Source: Sphingomonas sp. (GTDB lineage Bacteria > Pseudomonadota > Alphaproteobacteria > Sphingomonadales > Sphingomonadaceae). Taken from it: a stretch of 64,000 nt of DNA. The notes under the pieces were generated by a model, which was not told the DNA's origin, did no database searches, and worked only from the letters and a program-made list of their open reading frames with translations. Location: assembly GCF_019635515.1 (NCBI RefSeq), contig NZ_JAHBZI010000001.1, forward strand, positions 1,674,001-1,738,000, read 5' to 3'. Both the position numbers and the translations under genes were made by a program. Shown here one piece after another: positions 1 through 8,110 of this stretch; position 1 is the stretch's first letter; each line of letters begins with the position of its first letter.

Positions 1-2
1 AG

Positions 3-782
3 GCGGTTGAGGCCAGCCCCGTGGCCGCGCACCTCGGCTATGAAGTGCTGATCAACTCGGACGAAGAAACCGGCTCGCTCTCCTCCGCCGCGCTGATCGA
101 GGGAGCGGCACGCGGCAAGCTCGCGGCGCTGACGTATGAGCCCGCTTTGCCCGATGGCACGCTGGCGGGCGCACGCGGCGGAACCGGCAATTTCTCGCTC
201 GTCGTCCACGGCAAATCCGCCCATGCCGGCCGCAACCCCGAAGAAGGCCGCAACGCCCTCGTCGCGGCGGCGGACCTGGCGCTCAGGCTGGCGGCGGTGC
301 GCGAACCGATGCTGGCGGTCAACCCGGCGCGGATCGATGGCGGCGGGCCCAACAATGTCGTTCCCGATCTCGCGATTCTGCGCGTCAATTTCCGTCCGCG
401 CGACGCCGATGCCATCGCCCGCGCCCAGGCCGCGCTCGATGCCGCGGCGCAGGAGGTGGCCACCAGCCATGACGTCCATATCCACGTCCATGGCAGCTTC
501 AATCGCCCGCCCAAGCCCCTAGACGCCGGCGCCGAGAAGCTGTTCGGGCTGGTCAAGCGGGCCGGCGCCGATCTCGGCATCCCCGTCTCGTGGAAGGCCA
601 CCGGCGGCGTCTGCGACGGCAACAACATCGCCGCGTGCGGCGTGCCCGTGGTCGACACGATGGGTGTGCGTGGTGGCCTTATCCATTCCCCGGAGGAATA
701 TCTGATCCCCGAGAGCCTGCCAGAGCGCGCCGCGCTCTCCACCGTCACCATCCTGCGCCTCGCCGAGAAGGGCCTGTCATGA
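3..782 (+). CDS. M20-family metallo-hydrolase, 5' truncated by window edge
   Basis: The reading frame is already open at the left edge, so the N-terminus lies outside the window. The visible part has the M20 metal-ligand and general-base segment NSDEETGS near its start, a dimerisation-type domain in the middle, and the late GLIHSPEEY motif with a likely metal-binding His. M20 enzymes are zinc deacylases or carboxypeptidases related to acetylornithine deacetylase and CPG2. The stop overlaps the astA start as ATGA, so the two are translationally coupled. I infer that it acts in the arginine succinyltransferase pathway, perhaps doing the desuccinylation normally done by AstE, an M14-type enzyme. 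Substrate is not shown by sequence. Confidence 0.85.
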   Translation, partial: AVEASPVAAHLGYEVLINSDEETGSLSSAALIEGAARGKLAALTYEPALPDGTLAGARGGTGNFSLVVHGKSAHAGRNPEEGRNALVAAADLALRLAAVREPMLAVNPARIDGGGPNNVVPDLAILRVNFRPRDADAIARAQAALDAAAQEVATSHDVHIHVHGSFNRPPKPLDAGAEKLFGLVKRAGADLGIPVSWKATGGVCDGNNIAACGVPVVDTMGVRGGLIHSPEEYLIPESLPERAALSTVTILRLAEKGLS

Positions 783-1792
783 GCTTCGTGATCCGCGCCG
801 CCCGCGATGGCGATCTTCAGGCCCTGTATGAGATGGCGAAGCTAACCGGCGGGGGTTTCACCAATCTCCAGCCGGAAAAGTCCGTGCTTCGCCGCAAGCT
901 CGCGCAAAGCGCCGAGTCGTTCGCGCGGGAAGACGATACACCCACTGACGAACTGTTCCTGCTGGTCCTCGAAAACACCGAAACCGGCGATGTTCGCGGC
1001 ACCTGCCAGATCTTCACCGCCGTCGGCCAGCACTGGCCCTTCTACAGCTATCGCATCGGTATCGATTCGAAGCACAGCCAGGAGCTCAACCGCACCTTCC
1101 AGTCGGAATTGCTCAACCTCACCAACGATCTGGTCGGCTGCTCCGAAGTCGGCGGACTGTTTCTCCATCCCGGCGAGCGCGCCGGGGGCCTCGGCATGCT
1201 GCTCGCGCGCAGCCGCTATCTGTTCATCAGGCAGCACCGCGCACGCTTCGCCGATCGCGTGCTGGCCGAATTGCGCGGTGTGATCGACGAGGCCGGCGGC
1301 TCTCCTTTCTGGGATGGCGTCGCCGGGCGCTTCTTCGGAATGAGCTTCCAGGAGGCCGACAGCTTCAACGCCGTCCATGGCACCCAATTCATCGCCGATA
1401 TGATGCCCAAGCATCCGATCTACACCGCGATGCTTCAGGAAAGCGCGCGCTCGGTGATCGGCATGCCTCACCCATCGGGCCGCGCCGCGATGCGGATGCT
1501 CGAGAATGAGGGCTTCGCGTTCGAGAACTACATCGACATCTTCGATGGCGGCCCGACGATGACCGCCCGCACCGACCAAGTGAAGGCGATCCGCGACTCC
1601 GTGGCGTCGAAGATCGTCGCGATCGAGGGGCATGGCGAGCCGGTGCTGGCCTCCGCCGGGCGGCTGGGCGATTTCCGTGCGGCCTATGGCCGGGTCGCGG
1701 CGAAGGATGGCGGGGTGGCGGTCGATGCGGATTGCGCCAAGCTGCTCGGCGTCGGTGAAGGCGATGAGCTGCTCCACGTCGCGCGGCTCTAG
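779..1792 (+). CDS. astA: Arginine N-succinyltransferase AstA
   Basis: The 337-residue protein starts [12 protein letters not shown] and matches the AstA family in length and pattern (E. coli AstA is 344 residues). Family-typical segments visible include [37 protein letters not shown] and MPKHPIYT. AstA transfers succinyl from succinyl-CoA to the alpha-amino group of arginine, the first step of the AST catabolic pathway in the cytoplasm. The start at 779 is chosen because it overlaps the upstream stop (ATGA) and begins at the conserved N-terminus; a longer frame from 590 only re-reads the upstream gene. A palindromic repeat pair and a convergent gdx gene follow. Confidence 0.95.
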   Translation: MSFVIRAARDGDLQALYEMAKLTGGGFTNLQPEKSVLRRKLAQSAESFAREDDTPTDELFLLVLENTETGDVRGTCQIFTAVGQHWPFYSYRIGIDSKHSQELNRTFQSELLNLTNDLVGCSEVGGLFLHPGERAGGLGMLLARSRYLFIRQHRARFADRVLAELRGVIDEAGGSPFWDGVAGRFFGMSFQEADSFNAVHGTQFIADMMPKHPIYTAMLQESARSVIGMPHPSGRAAMRMLENEGFAFENYIDIFDGGPTMTARTDQVKAIRDSVASKIVAIEGHGEPVLASAGRLGDFRAAYGRVAAKDGGVAVDADCAKLLGVGEGDELLHVARL

Positions 1793-1793
1793 C

Positions 1794-1905
1794 TAGCCTT
1801 TCCCCGGCGAAGGCCGGGGCCCAGTGGGAGAGGTCATCGTAACGCAGCGCGGCGCCAGCCAATTACTCTTTCCCAACTGGGCCCCGGCCTTCGCCGGTGA
1901 AAGCT
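1794..1905. repeat. REP-like palindrome pair (inverted)
   Basis: Two GC-rich palindromic units, each built on CCGGCGAAGGCCGG and extended by GGGCCCAGT on one side, sit in opposite orientation about 40 bases apart in the gap between convergent astA and gdx. The same core recurs in the window near 25.3, 52.0 and 55.1 kb, with variants near 5.3, 16.6 and 18.8 kb. Head-to-tail REP pairs of this type form a long hairpin and may act as a bidirectional terminator or mRNA stabiliser here. Confidence 0.8.
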
Positions 1906-1912
1906 GAAGAAG

Positions 1913-2230
1913 CTACGGCGTAGCCGCCTTCATCAGCGCCAGCCCGCCGACGATCATCACCGCGGCAAGGATGCGCAGCGCCCCCGCCGCCTCGCCGAGC
2001 ACGGTCACGCCGACGATGAACGCCCCGACCGCGCCGATTCCGGTCCAGATCATATAGGCGGTGCCGAGCGGCAGCGTCTTCATCGACACCGAAAGCAGTC
2101 CGAAGCTCGCGAACATCGCCACGAAGGTCATCGCGGTCGGCCATAGCCGAGTGAAGCCGTGCGACTGCTTCATGAAATAGGCCCAGACGATTTCGAGCAG
2201 TCCGGCGACGAACAACATGATCCAGGCCAT
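1913..2230 (-). CDS. gdx: SMR-family exporter, Gdx/SugE type
   Basis: This 105-residue, four-helix membrane protein begins MAWIMLFVAGLLEIVWAYFM. Glu13 is the essential proton/substrate glutamate of small multidrug resistance transporters. The spacing, the KQSHGFTRLWP segment and LPLGTAYMIWTGIGAVG match the SugE/Gdx subfamily rather than EmrE. Characterised Gdx members export guanidinium in exchange for protons as dual-topology dimers. It lies between astA and astB on the opposite strand, transcribed divergently from astB. I see no recognisable guanidine riboswitch upstream. Substrate is inferred from subfamily; quaternary ammonium export is the alternative. Confidence 0.85.
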   Translation of the reverse strand: MAWIMLFVAGLLEIVWAYFMKQSHGFTRLWPTAMTFVAMFASFGLLSVSMKTLPLGTAYMIWTGIGAVGAFIVGVTVLGEAAGALRILAAVMIVGGLALMKAATP

Positions 2231-2352
2231 AGCTCGGCCCTCCTTTGCAAAAGGGCCGGGCCGTCCCGGACTTGATACCCATTTTCGGTTTGGGGGAGGA
2301 CGTGGCCTCGGCTTTCAGCTAGCCAGTGGCATCCTCCTTTTCAAGCGGCACC

Positions 2353-3600
2353 ATGCAGACCGAAATCAACTTCGACGGCATTATCGGCCCCAGCCATAAC
2401 TATGCCGGCCTCAGCCACGGCAACCTTGCGGCGACCAGAAACCGCGGCCTCGTATCGCGGCCGCGCGCCGCCGCGCTGGAAGGCGTGGCCAAGATGCGCG
2501 CCAATATCGCGCTGGGACTGATCCAGGGCGTCCTGCTGCCCCATGCCCGTCCCGATCGTCATTGGCTGGCAAGCCTCGGCACCAATTATGCCGATGCGGC
2601 ACCCCATCTGCAGGCACAGGCGCTGTCCGCATCGCCGATGTGGGCTGCCAACGCCGCGACGGTCTCCCCGGCGCCCGATACCGAAGACGGCCGCTGCCAC
2701 CTCACCGTCGCCAACCTCGTCACCATGCCGCATCGCAGTCACGAATGGCCCGAAACGCTGGCGCAATTGCGGCTGGCCTTCGCCAATCCCGCCTTCGCGG
2801 TCCACGGCCCGGTCCCCGCCCCGTTCGGCGACGAAGGCGCGGCCAATCATATGCGGCTGGCCGCGTCGCACGATGCGCCGGGCGTAGAGGTCTTCGTCTA
2901 TGGCGAGGCGGGCGGCCCCTTCCCCGCTCGCCAGCACCGCGAGGCCAGTGCCGCGATCGCCCGCGTGCACGGCGTGAAGCAGGCGCTGTTCGTCCGCCAG
3001 TCCGACGAGGCCATCGCCGCCGGCGCCTTCCACAACGATGTCGTCGCCGTCGCCAATGGCCGGGTGCTGTTCGCGCACGAACAGGCCTTCGCGGACAAGG
3101 AAAACTTCTTCACCGATCTCCGCGCGGCACTGCCCGGGGTCGAGATCGTCGAAGTGCCCGCCGCTCAGGTCAGCCTCGAAGACGCGATCCGCTCCTATCT
3201 GTTCAATGCGCAATTGGTCACCCTGCCCTCCGGTGAGATGGCGCTCATCCTTCCGGCTGAAGCCCGCGATACGCCAAGCGTGTGGAACTGGCTTCAGGCG
3301 CATGTCGCCGGCAATGGTCCGATCCGGCGGCTGGCGGTGGTCGATGTCCGCCAGTCGATGGCCAATGGCGGCGGTCCGGCGTGCCTGCGGCTGCGCGTGG
3401 TCGCCGATGCCGTCACCATCGATCCACGCTTCCTCGTCGACGATACCAGGCTCGACGCGATCGCGGCGGTCATCGAAACCTATTGGCCCGAAACGATCGC
3501 GCAGGAGCAGATCGGCGATCCCGCGCTCATCGCGCGGATCGAAACCGCCCGCGAAAAGCTCCTCGAAATGCTCAGAATCGTCGAATTAATTGACAGGTAA
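2353..3600 (+). CDS. astB: N-succinylarginine dihydrolase AstB
   Basis: The 415-residue protein starts MQTEINFDGIIGPSHNYAGLS, the conserved AstB N-terminus; an in-frame GTG at 2326 would add a poorly conserved extension, so ATG 2353 is preferred although no strong ribosome binding site is visible. AstB hydrolyses N2-succinylarginine to N2-succinylornithine, two ammonia and CO2, the second AST step. The HNDVVAVANG segment and the late Cys in GGGPACLRLRV are at the positions expected for the guanidine-modifying catalytic His and Cys. It is co-oriented with astA and the M20 gene but separated from them by the antisense gdx gene. Confidence 0.95.
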   Translation: MQTEINFDGIIGPSHNYAGLSHGNLAATRNRGLVSRPRAAALEGVAKMRANIALGLIQGVLLPHARPDRHWLASLGTNYADAAPHLQAQALSASPMWAANAATVSPAPDTEDGRCHLTVANLVTMPHRSHEWPETLAQLRLAFANPAFAVHGPVPAPFGDEGAANHMRLAASHDAPGVEVFVYGEAGGPFPARQHREASAAIARVHGVKQALFVRQSDEAIAAGAFHNDVVAVANGRVLFAHEQAFADKENFFTDLRAALPGVEIVEVPAAQVSLEDAIRSYLFNAQLVTLPSGEMALILPAEARDTPSVWNWLQAHVAGNGPIRRLAVVDVRQSMANGGGPACLRLRVVADAVTIDPRFLVDDTRLDAIAAVIETYWPETIAQEQIGDPALIARIETAREKLLEMLRIVELIDR

Positions 3601-3665
3601 CCACATCGCTTAACCCGAAATCACGCAAATCCGCGATTGGCCCGGCACTTGCGTAACCTTTCGGC

Positions 3666-3878
3666 ATGTTCGCACGCATCGGCCGCCTTTTTCAGATCAA
3701 GACCAAGTTCGAGGCCTATCTGATCATCTATGGCCTGGCGACCGGCGCAACGGAGCGCGGCGTCCATTATATGAAGCTCTATCCCGGCACGATGGGCTGG
3801 GTGTTCTTCGCGCTGTGCCCGATCGCCGTGTTCATGGCGGGCGGCAAGATACTGGATACATTCGATGTCGTCGATTGA
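3666..3878 (+). CDS. Small conserved-type membrane-associated protein, unknown function
   Basis: This 70-residue ORF starts MFARIGRLFQIKTKFEAYLI. It has one clear hydrophobic segment near the C-terminus (MGWVFFALCPIAVFMAGG) and a charged N-terminus, consistent with a single-pass inner membrane protein. I do not recognise a named family, though short proteins of this kind occur in sphingomonads. It lies 65 bases after astB and about 70 bases before the kinase-like gene, on the same strand. Composition and codon use match neighbouring genes, so it is probably real. Confidence 0.6.
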   Translation: MFARIGRLFQIKTKFEAYLIIYGLATGATERGVHYMKLYPGTMGWVFFALCPIAVFMAGGKILDTFDVVD

Positions 3879-3950
3879 TCGGCGATTGTGCGGCGCCACG
3901 GGGGGCGCTAACCGGGTCGGGGCCGGCCCGTTGGGCGGGGGAGTTTGAAT

Positions 3951-5255
3951 TTGCGCCTGTTTCCCGGAATTTTCACCACTCTCGCCGCGCAGGCGCTGCT
4001 CGTCTCGGTAGTCCCGGGCGGGGCGCTGGTGCTGTTCCTGCATCAGACCAGCGCGTTTCAGGTCGAAGCGCGCGACCGCGACCGGCTGGAGGGCTTCGCG
4101 CTGGCCGCGGCGCAGGCCGCGCGCGCGGGGCAGCCGCTCGACCGGCTGGTCAACGAACTCGATCCCACCCGGCTCGGCGGCCGTGTCTCGCTCGTCAATG
4201 CCCAGGGCCAGCTGATCGCCGGCCCTGGCAGCGCTCCGGTCATGGAGCGTCCGGTGCAGGTCGATGGCCAGACCATCGCCACCGCCCGGCTGGTCAAGCG
4301 CGCCGAGCTGACCGAGGCGGACAGACACTATCTCGCCATCCAATATGGCGGGATCGGCGTGATCGTGCTGGGGCTGTTCACCGCGATGCTGCTCGCCGCC
4401 TATGTCTTTGCCCGCCGCTGGACCAAGCCGCAGCTCGAGCTCTACCGGCTGAGCCGCGAAGTCGTGCATGGCGATCACGAGATCGATTTCGAGGAGGACG
4501 GCCCGCCCGAGACCGTGGCGACGATGCGCAATCTTCATCGCATCGCCAGCCAGTTCAACCGGCTGGAGACCGCGCGCCGCACCTGGCTGGTGTCGATCTC
4601 CGACGAATTGAAGCGCCCTGCCGAGAATATGGGCGAGCATTTCATCGAGCTGTGCAAGGTCGAGCCAGCGATACGGCCCGAATTGCTGGCGGGGATCGAG
4701 GAAGACACCCACCGGCTGATCCATATGGCCGAGGACCTCAGCGCCATCGCGCTGGCCGATCTCGGCCGCCTGCCGGTCAATTTCGCCCAGGTCGATCCGC
4801 GTGCGTTGATCCACAATGCGATCTGGACGCACAAGAAGCGCGCCGAGGGCCAGAAGGTCCGCCTCGAGACCAGCACGCTTCCCGAATACACCATCCTGGT
4901 GAAGTGGGACGGCGCCCGCATCGAGCAGTTGTTCGGCGCGTTGATCGACAATTCGCTGCGCTACACGCCGCAGAATGGCCGCATCGTCCTCGGCCTCGAA
5001 AGCTCGCGCGACGCATGGCGGCTGATCATTGACGACAATGCGCCGGGGATCGACGTGATGCTCGCCCAGCGGCTGTTCGAGCCCTTTTATCGCAGCTCGG
5101 ATCGGCCCGAGGATTCGGCCGCGGAATCGGGCCTCGGCCTCGCCACCGCCCGCGCGATCGTCGAGGCGCATCACGGCCGTATCGAAGCCAGCCGCTCGCC
5201 GATCGGCGGTCTGCGGGTGACGGTGATCCTGCCTGCCACGCCGCCGACGGCCTGA
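3951..5255 (+). CDS. Histidine-kinase-like sensor protein lacking the phospho-acceptor His
   Basis: The protein has an N-terminal membrane helix (about residues 8-28), a periplasmic stretch, a second helix (VIVLGLFTAMLLAAYVFA), a HAMP-like linker, a dimerisation helix pair and a C-terminal HATPase domain. The ATP-binding boxes are present: N box LIDNSLRY, G1 box DDNAPGID, F box LFEPFYRS and G2 box SGLGLATA. The H box reads VSISDELKRP, with Asp where family members have His (normally SHELRTP). I chose TTG 3951 because GGGGGAG ends 7 bases upstream; TTG 3945 is the alternative and too close. No response regulator is adjacent. It may be a pseudokinase or a modulator of another kinase. Confidence 0.85.
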   Translation: MRLFPGIFTTLAAQALLVSVVPGGALVLFLHQTSAFQVEARDRDRLEGFALAAAQAARAGQPLDRLVNELDPTRLGGRVSLVNAQGQLIAGPGSAPVMERPVQVDGQTIATARLVKRAELTEADRHYLAIQYGGIGVIVLGLFTAMLLAAYVFARRWTKPQLELYRLSREVVHGDHEIDFEEDGPPETVATMRNLHRIASQFNRLETARRTWLVSISDELKRPAENMGEHFIELCKVEPAIRPELLAGIEEDTHRLIHMAEDLSAIALADLGRLPVNFAQVDPRALIHNAIWTHKKRAEGQKVRLETSTLPEYTILVKWDGARIEQLFGALIDNSLRYTPQNGRIVLGLESSRDAWRLIIDDNAPGIDVMLAQRLFEPFYRSSDRPEDSAAESGLGLATARAIVEAHHGRIEASRSPIGGLRVTVILPATPPTA

Positions 5256-5257
5256 GG

Positions 5258-5317
5258 TCATCCCAGCTAAAGCTGGGGTCTCAAGCCGCATAATACCCCA
5301 GCTTCCGTCGGGATGAC
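5258..5317. repeat. REP-like inverted repeat, CCAGCTAAAGCTGG variant
   Basis: Arms TCATCCCAGCTAAAGCTGGGGT and its near complement face each other across a short spacer, right after the kinase-like gene. The outer TCATCCC/GGGATGA ends match those of the pairs near 25.3 and 52.0 kb, so this looks like a diverged member of the same family. It could end transcription of the upstream gene. Confidence 0.6.
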
Positions 5318-5441
5318 GGCTATAGCTACCGGTATCATCATGACCGCGCTAAGTTCGGTTCAAACAAGAGTCGAAGTAGGCGGGATGCGGTCTGCCGCTG
5401 AAGCGTTGATCGGAACTCGGCTATCGGCCTTGGGAGGCCCT

Positions 5442-5816
5442 ATGACCAAAGTGACGCTTACCCTGTCTGCATGTTACCTGGCCTTTGTCGGCCTCGCGCT
5501 GACGTTCTTTCCGCTACAGTTCGGAAGAGGCGCGGTGCCGGCGGATGCTGCACCCGAGTTGCTTGCGCTGCTGCGGCTTCTCGGCGGGCCGTTCCTTGGT
5601 ATTGCCGCGCTAAACTGGCTGTCGCGAAATGCCGGGGCCTCCATGCTCCGCGTCGTCATGATCGCGAACATCGTCGGCTTCGGCGCCGTCGCCGCGAATG
5701 ACATTTGGGGTGTCGTCAGCGGTGAAGCCCGGGACATCGCCAAGCTATTTCTGATTATCCATTTACTGTTCACATCGGCCTTCGTGACGGCGGCGGCTCG
5801 CGGAAGCAAACTCTGA
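5442..5816 (+). CDS. Four-helix integral membrane protein, unknown function
   Basis: The 124-residue protein from ATG 5442 has a GGGAGG ribosome binding site 4 bases upstream; an in-frame start at 5313 would add a low-quality leader. Four hydrophobic segments are visible: LSACYLAFVGLALTFF, LGIAALNWL, VVMIANIVGFGAVAA and LFLIIHLLFTSAFVT. This arrangement resembles small DoxX-like or DUF-type inner membrane proteins, but I do not recognise a specific family. It stands alone between the kinase-like gene and the TetR gene. Confidence 0.65.
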   Translation: MTKVTLTLSACYLAFVGLALTFFPLQFGRGAVPADAAPELLALLRLLGGPFLGIAALNWLSRNAGASMLRVVMIANIVGFGAVAANDIWGVVSGEARDIAKLFLIIHLLFTSAFVTAAARGSKL

Positions 5817-5918
5817 AATCTCGGCTGATGATGCTCCCACCCGGTTCATCGGCGTCAGGTTGGACGCCGGAGAGCGAGGAATTGGCCTAGCCAGGTGCTA
5901 ATTGGCCGAAGAGCGGCT

Positions 5919-6497
5919 TTATCGGCGGTCCAGCATTCTCGTCACAGCCTCGCGGACAAGAGCGGGGACGTTTTCGTCATCGTCCAGATAAGCGCCTTCC
6001 AACAATCCGTCTGAAAGCGCGACGAGAAGGGAGGCGGTGACACGCGGAGCTGGATCGCCATCCTCCGCGAGGAGGCTTTCGAGGCTGTTGTGATACCACA
6101 TGCGGCGCGCTTTGATCGCCTGCCGCACAGCGCTGGCTGGGTCGGGATATTCGGCCGCAGCGTTGAGAAACGGACATCCCCGCCACCCTCCAGCGGTCAC
6201 AGCCTCGCTGATACGCCCCATGATAGCGGACACCATTTTCCGGGGCGGTTGCTTCGGAAGCGCGGCCACTGCCGAGCGGCCGAGCCGGTCGATTTCTTCC
6301 AGATAGGCGACAACAAGGTCGTTCTTGGAGGGGAAATGCTTATAGAAAGTCGCCTTGGCGACGCCGGCTTCGGCGATGATGCGGTCGATGCCGACGGCAT
6401 GGATGCCCAGTTCGTAAAAGAGCCGTGTCGCGGTGTCGAGCAAACGGCGACGCGCAAACCCCGCTTCACCCTGGCCCGTCGATTTTCTCTCATTCAT
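5919..6497 (-). CDS. TetR/AcrR-family transcriptional regulator
   Basis: The 192-residue protein has a typical TetR N-terminal DNA-binding domain: RRRLLDTATRLFYELGI, then IDRIIAEAGVAKATFYKHFPSKNDLV with the signature helix-turn-helix. The C-terminal ligand domain contains WRGCPFLNAAAEY and is of the kind seen in regulators of small oxidative or quinone-responsive operons. It is transcribed divergently from an NTF2-like/monooxygenase operon, and two palindromes lie in the gap (6512-6553). I infer that it represses both itself and the divergent pair. The inducer is unknown. Confidence 0.9.
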   Translation of the reverse strand: MNERKSTGQGEAGFARRRLLDTATRLFYELGIHAVGIDRIIAEAGVAKATFYKHFPSKNDLVVAYLEEIDRLGRSAVAALPKQPPRKMVSAIMGRISEAVTAGGWRGCPFLNAAAEYPDPASAVRQAIKARRMWYHNSLESLLAEDGDPAPRVTASLLVALSDGLLEGAYLDDDENVPALVREAVTRMLDRR

Positions 6498-6511
6498 CGC
6501 TTGACTCTAGC

Positions 6512-6553
6512 AGACAGGTCTGTCTAGTCAACTGATATACAGACCGTTCTGTA
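6512..6553. promoter_or_regulatory. Two palindromic operators, likely TetR sites
   Basis: Between the divergent regulator and its neighbour, AGACAG-GT-CTGTCT (6512-6525) and TACAGA-CCGT-TCTGTA (6538-6553) are inverted repeats sharing the half-site ACAGA/TCTGT. Their centres are about 27 bases apart. Half-site length and position fit a TetR-family dimer operator. This is seen in sequence; binding is inferred. Confidence 0.65.
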
Positions 6554-6607
6554 CAACTACTTCAGGCGCGCCATCGATGAGCGCCCCTTCGTACGAGGAG
6601 GTAAAAA

Positions 6608-6973
6608 GTGACCAGTGATAGCCAAGGCACCCGCGAAATCGTGGAACGCTTCCATAATGCATTCGAGAAGCATCGCCCCAACGACCTCGATGCTCTTATC
6701 GGTGAGGGCTGCGTTCTCGAAAATACGACGCCGGCCCCGGATGGGGCGCGCTACGAAGGGCGTGAAGCTTGTCTCGCCTTCTGGAAGGCAGTGGCGTCGT
6801 CCGCGAACCTTGTCTTCCAGGCTGAGGAGATCTCGGCGATGGGTGAACGCGGCATCATCCGCTGGCAACTCCGCTGGAGCGAGCGCGAAGAGGATCGCGT
6901 TCGGGGCATCAATATCATGCGGGTCCGCGACGGAAAGATCGTCGAAGGACTGGGCTATGTGAAGGGCGGCTGA
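6608..6973 (+). CDS. NTF2-like / SnoaL-like domain protein
   Basis: The 121-residue protein begins at GTG 6608 with a strong GAGGAGG site a few bases upstream. The pattern TREIVERFHNAFEKHRPNDLDALI, then GARYEGREACLAFWKAV and RDGKIVEGLGYV, is that of the SnoaL/NTF2-like cone fold, often with hydrolase, isomerase or ligand-binding roles. No catalytic assignment is possible from sequence. It is the first gene of a likely two-gene operon with a monooxygenase-fold protein, under the divergent TetR regulator. Confidence 0.8.
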   Translation: MTSDSQGTREIVERFHNAFEKHRPNDLDALIGEGCVLENTTPAPDGARYEGREACLAFWKAVASSANLVFQAEEISAMGERGIIRWQLRWSEREEDRVRGINIMRVRDGKIVEGLGYVKGG

Positions 6974-7070
6974 CCCGCCGTTCGCGAACCGGCGACCCTT
7001 TGGGTTCGCTACCCGGACCATGCACAGCAGCGTGCTGCCGGAACAGGCACCAGCCAGAAGGAGCAGACCG

Positions 7071-7355
7071 ATGATTATCATAGCCGGCTACACGCGCACC
7101 GATGCTGAGAAGCGAGGCGGCGCCGTAGAAGCCTTCAGGGACATGGTCGAACGCGCGAGGGCGTATGACGGCTGCCTCGATTTTTCCATAAGCGCGGACG
7201 CGGTCGATCCGGAACGCGTCAATCTCTTCGAATGCTGGCGCGATCAGGCAACGCTGGATGCGTGGCGCAAGGTTGCAAAGGGGCCGCGCGGGAGACAACC
7301 CAAGCAGGTCGCCGTAAGTCTTTATCGCACCGAGAAGGCCGAAAAGCCCTTCTGA
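7071..7355 (+). CDS. Antibiotic biosynthesis monooxygenase (ABM) domain protein
   Basis: From ATG 7071, preceded by AGAAGGAG 6 bases upstream, the 94-residue protein starts MIIIAGYTRTD and contains AFRDMVERARAYDGCLDFSIS and the family-typical NLFECWRDQATLDAWR. ABM-domain proteins are ferredoxin-like dimers; characterised members are quinol or heme monooxygenases. A longer frame from 7020 lacks a ribosome site. Co-oriented with and about 100 bases after the NTF2-like gene, it is probably induced together with it, possibly in detoxification of a small aromatic compound (inference). Confidence 0.8.
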   Translation: MIIIAGYTRTDAEKRGGAVEAFRDMVERARAYDGCLDFSISADAVDPERVNLFECWRDQATLDAWRKVAKGPRGRQPKQVAVSLYRTEKAEKPF

Positions 7356-7420
7356 GGACAAACGCCGCAGGCTCGCCCGATCACGCGGCTGGCCGCAGTC
7401 ACTTCAACTTCAAGACAATA

Positions 7421-7455
7421 AAGCCCCGCCAAATCGCTGACTTGGCGGGGCTTTA
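7421..7455. terminator. Bidirectional hairpin terminator
   Basis: AAGCCCCGCCAA and TTGGCGGGGCTT form a perfect 12-bp stem around a short loop, with T-rich bases on both sides. It lies just beyond the 3' end of the tRNA-Arg on the minus strand and after the ABM gene on the plus strand, so it can serve both. Confidence 0.8.
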
Positions 7456-7457
7456 TA

Positions 7458-7534
7458 TGGCGCGCCCGGAACGATTCGAACGTCCGACCCTCAGATTCGT
7501 AGTCTGATGCTCTATCCAGCTGAGCTACGGGCGC
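7458..7534 (-). tRNA. tRNA-Arg (anticodon ACG), CCA encoded
   Basis: Read on the minus strand the molecule begins GCGCCCGTAGCTCAGCTGG, pairs its acceptor with CGGGCGC and ends in an encoded CCA. The anticodon loop CTACGAA gives anticodon ACG, whose A34 is normally edited to inosine to read CGU, CGC and CGA. The T arm GGTTCGAATC-type loop (TTCGAAT) is intact. A hairpin terminator follows directly. Confidence 0.95.
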
Positions 7535-7618
7535 GCATTGGAGCGGCGTCATTAGAAGCGGAAATCGCATAGCGCAACCCCGTTGCGCCACCTTTTGCAT
7601 GGGCATAGACGGTCAGGC

Positions 7619-8110
7619 ATGCGCAGCCTTGTCCTGATCGCCGCCGTCGCCCTTGCGGGCTGCACCCAGAGCGCCACGCGCTACCCCTCGTTGCTGCCCC
7701 GCGCCGCCGAATCGCAGAGCCTCGACGAGCCGGTGCGGCCGGTGCCCGTCGCCACGCCCGACGCGGCGCTCGACAAGAAGATCGCCGAGCTGACCGCGCA
7801 GCTGGACGGGGTCGCGACCGCCTTCAACGCCGGCGCGCAGGATGCCGAGGCCAAGATCGCCGTCGCGCGGGGGCTTCCGGAAGGTTCGGAGCGCTGGCTC
7901 GACGCCCAGGCGGCGCTTTCGACGCTCGACACGCTGCGCGCGCCGGTGCTGACCGTGCTTTCCGATCTCGAAGAACTCGCGATCGAGCGCGGTACCGCGG
8001 GACTGCCGCCCTACCCCGCGCTCGATGCGGCCGTGGCACGCGCCGAAGCGCTGTCGACCACGCAGCAGGACCGTTCGGGCGCGCTCGAAGCGGCGCTGGC
8101 CGGCGCCTAG
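7619..8110 (+). CDS. Putative lipoprotein, unknown function
   Basis: The 163-residue protein starts MRSLVLIAAVALAGCTQS, a lipoprotein signal with lipobox LAGC at Cys15. The rest is predicted mostly helical, with a coiled-coil-like stretch (KKIAELTAQLDGVATAFN) and many Ala. No family is recognised. An in-frame ATG at 7583 would place the signal internally, so 7619 is preferred. Its end overlaps the convergent spermidine-synthase-like gene by four bases. Confidence 0.65.
   Translation: MRSLVLIAAVALAGCTQSATRYPSLLPRAAESQSLDEPVRPVPVATPDAALDKKIAELTAQLDGVATAFNAGAQDAEAKIAVARGLPEGSERWLDAQAALSTLDTLRAPVLTVLSDLEELAIERGTAGLPPYPALDAAVARAEALSTTQQDRSGALEAALAGA

Noticed and set aside
590..778. Longer N-terminal extension of astA
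   Set aside because: It only re-reads the end of the M20 gene in another frame; the conserved AstA start and ATGA overlap are at 779.
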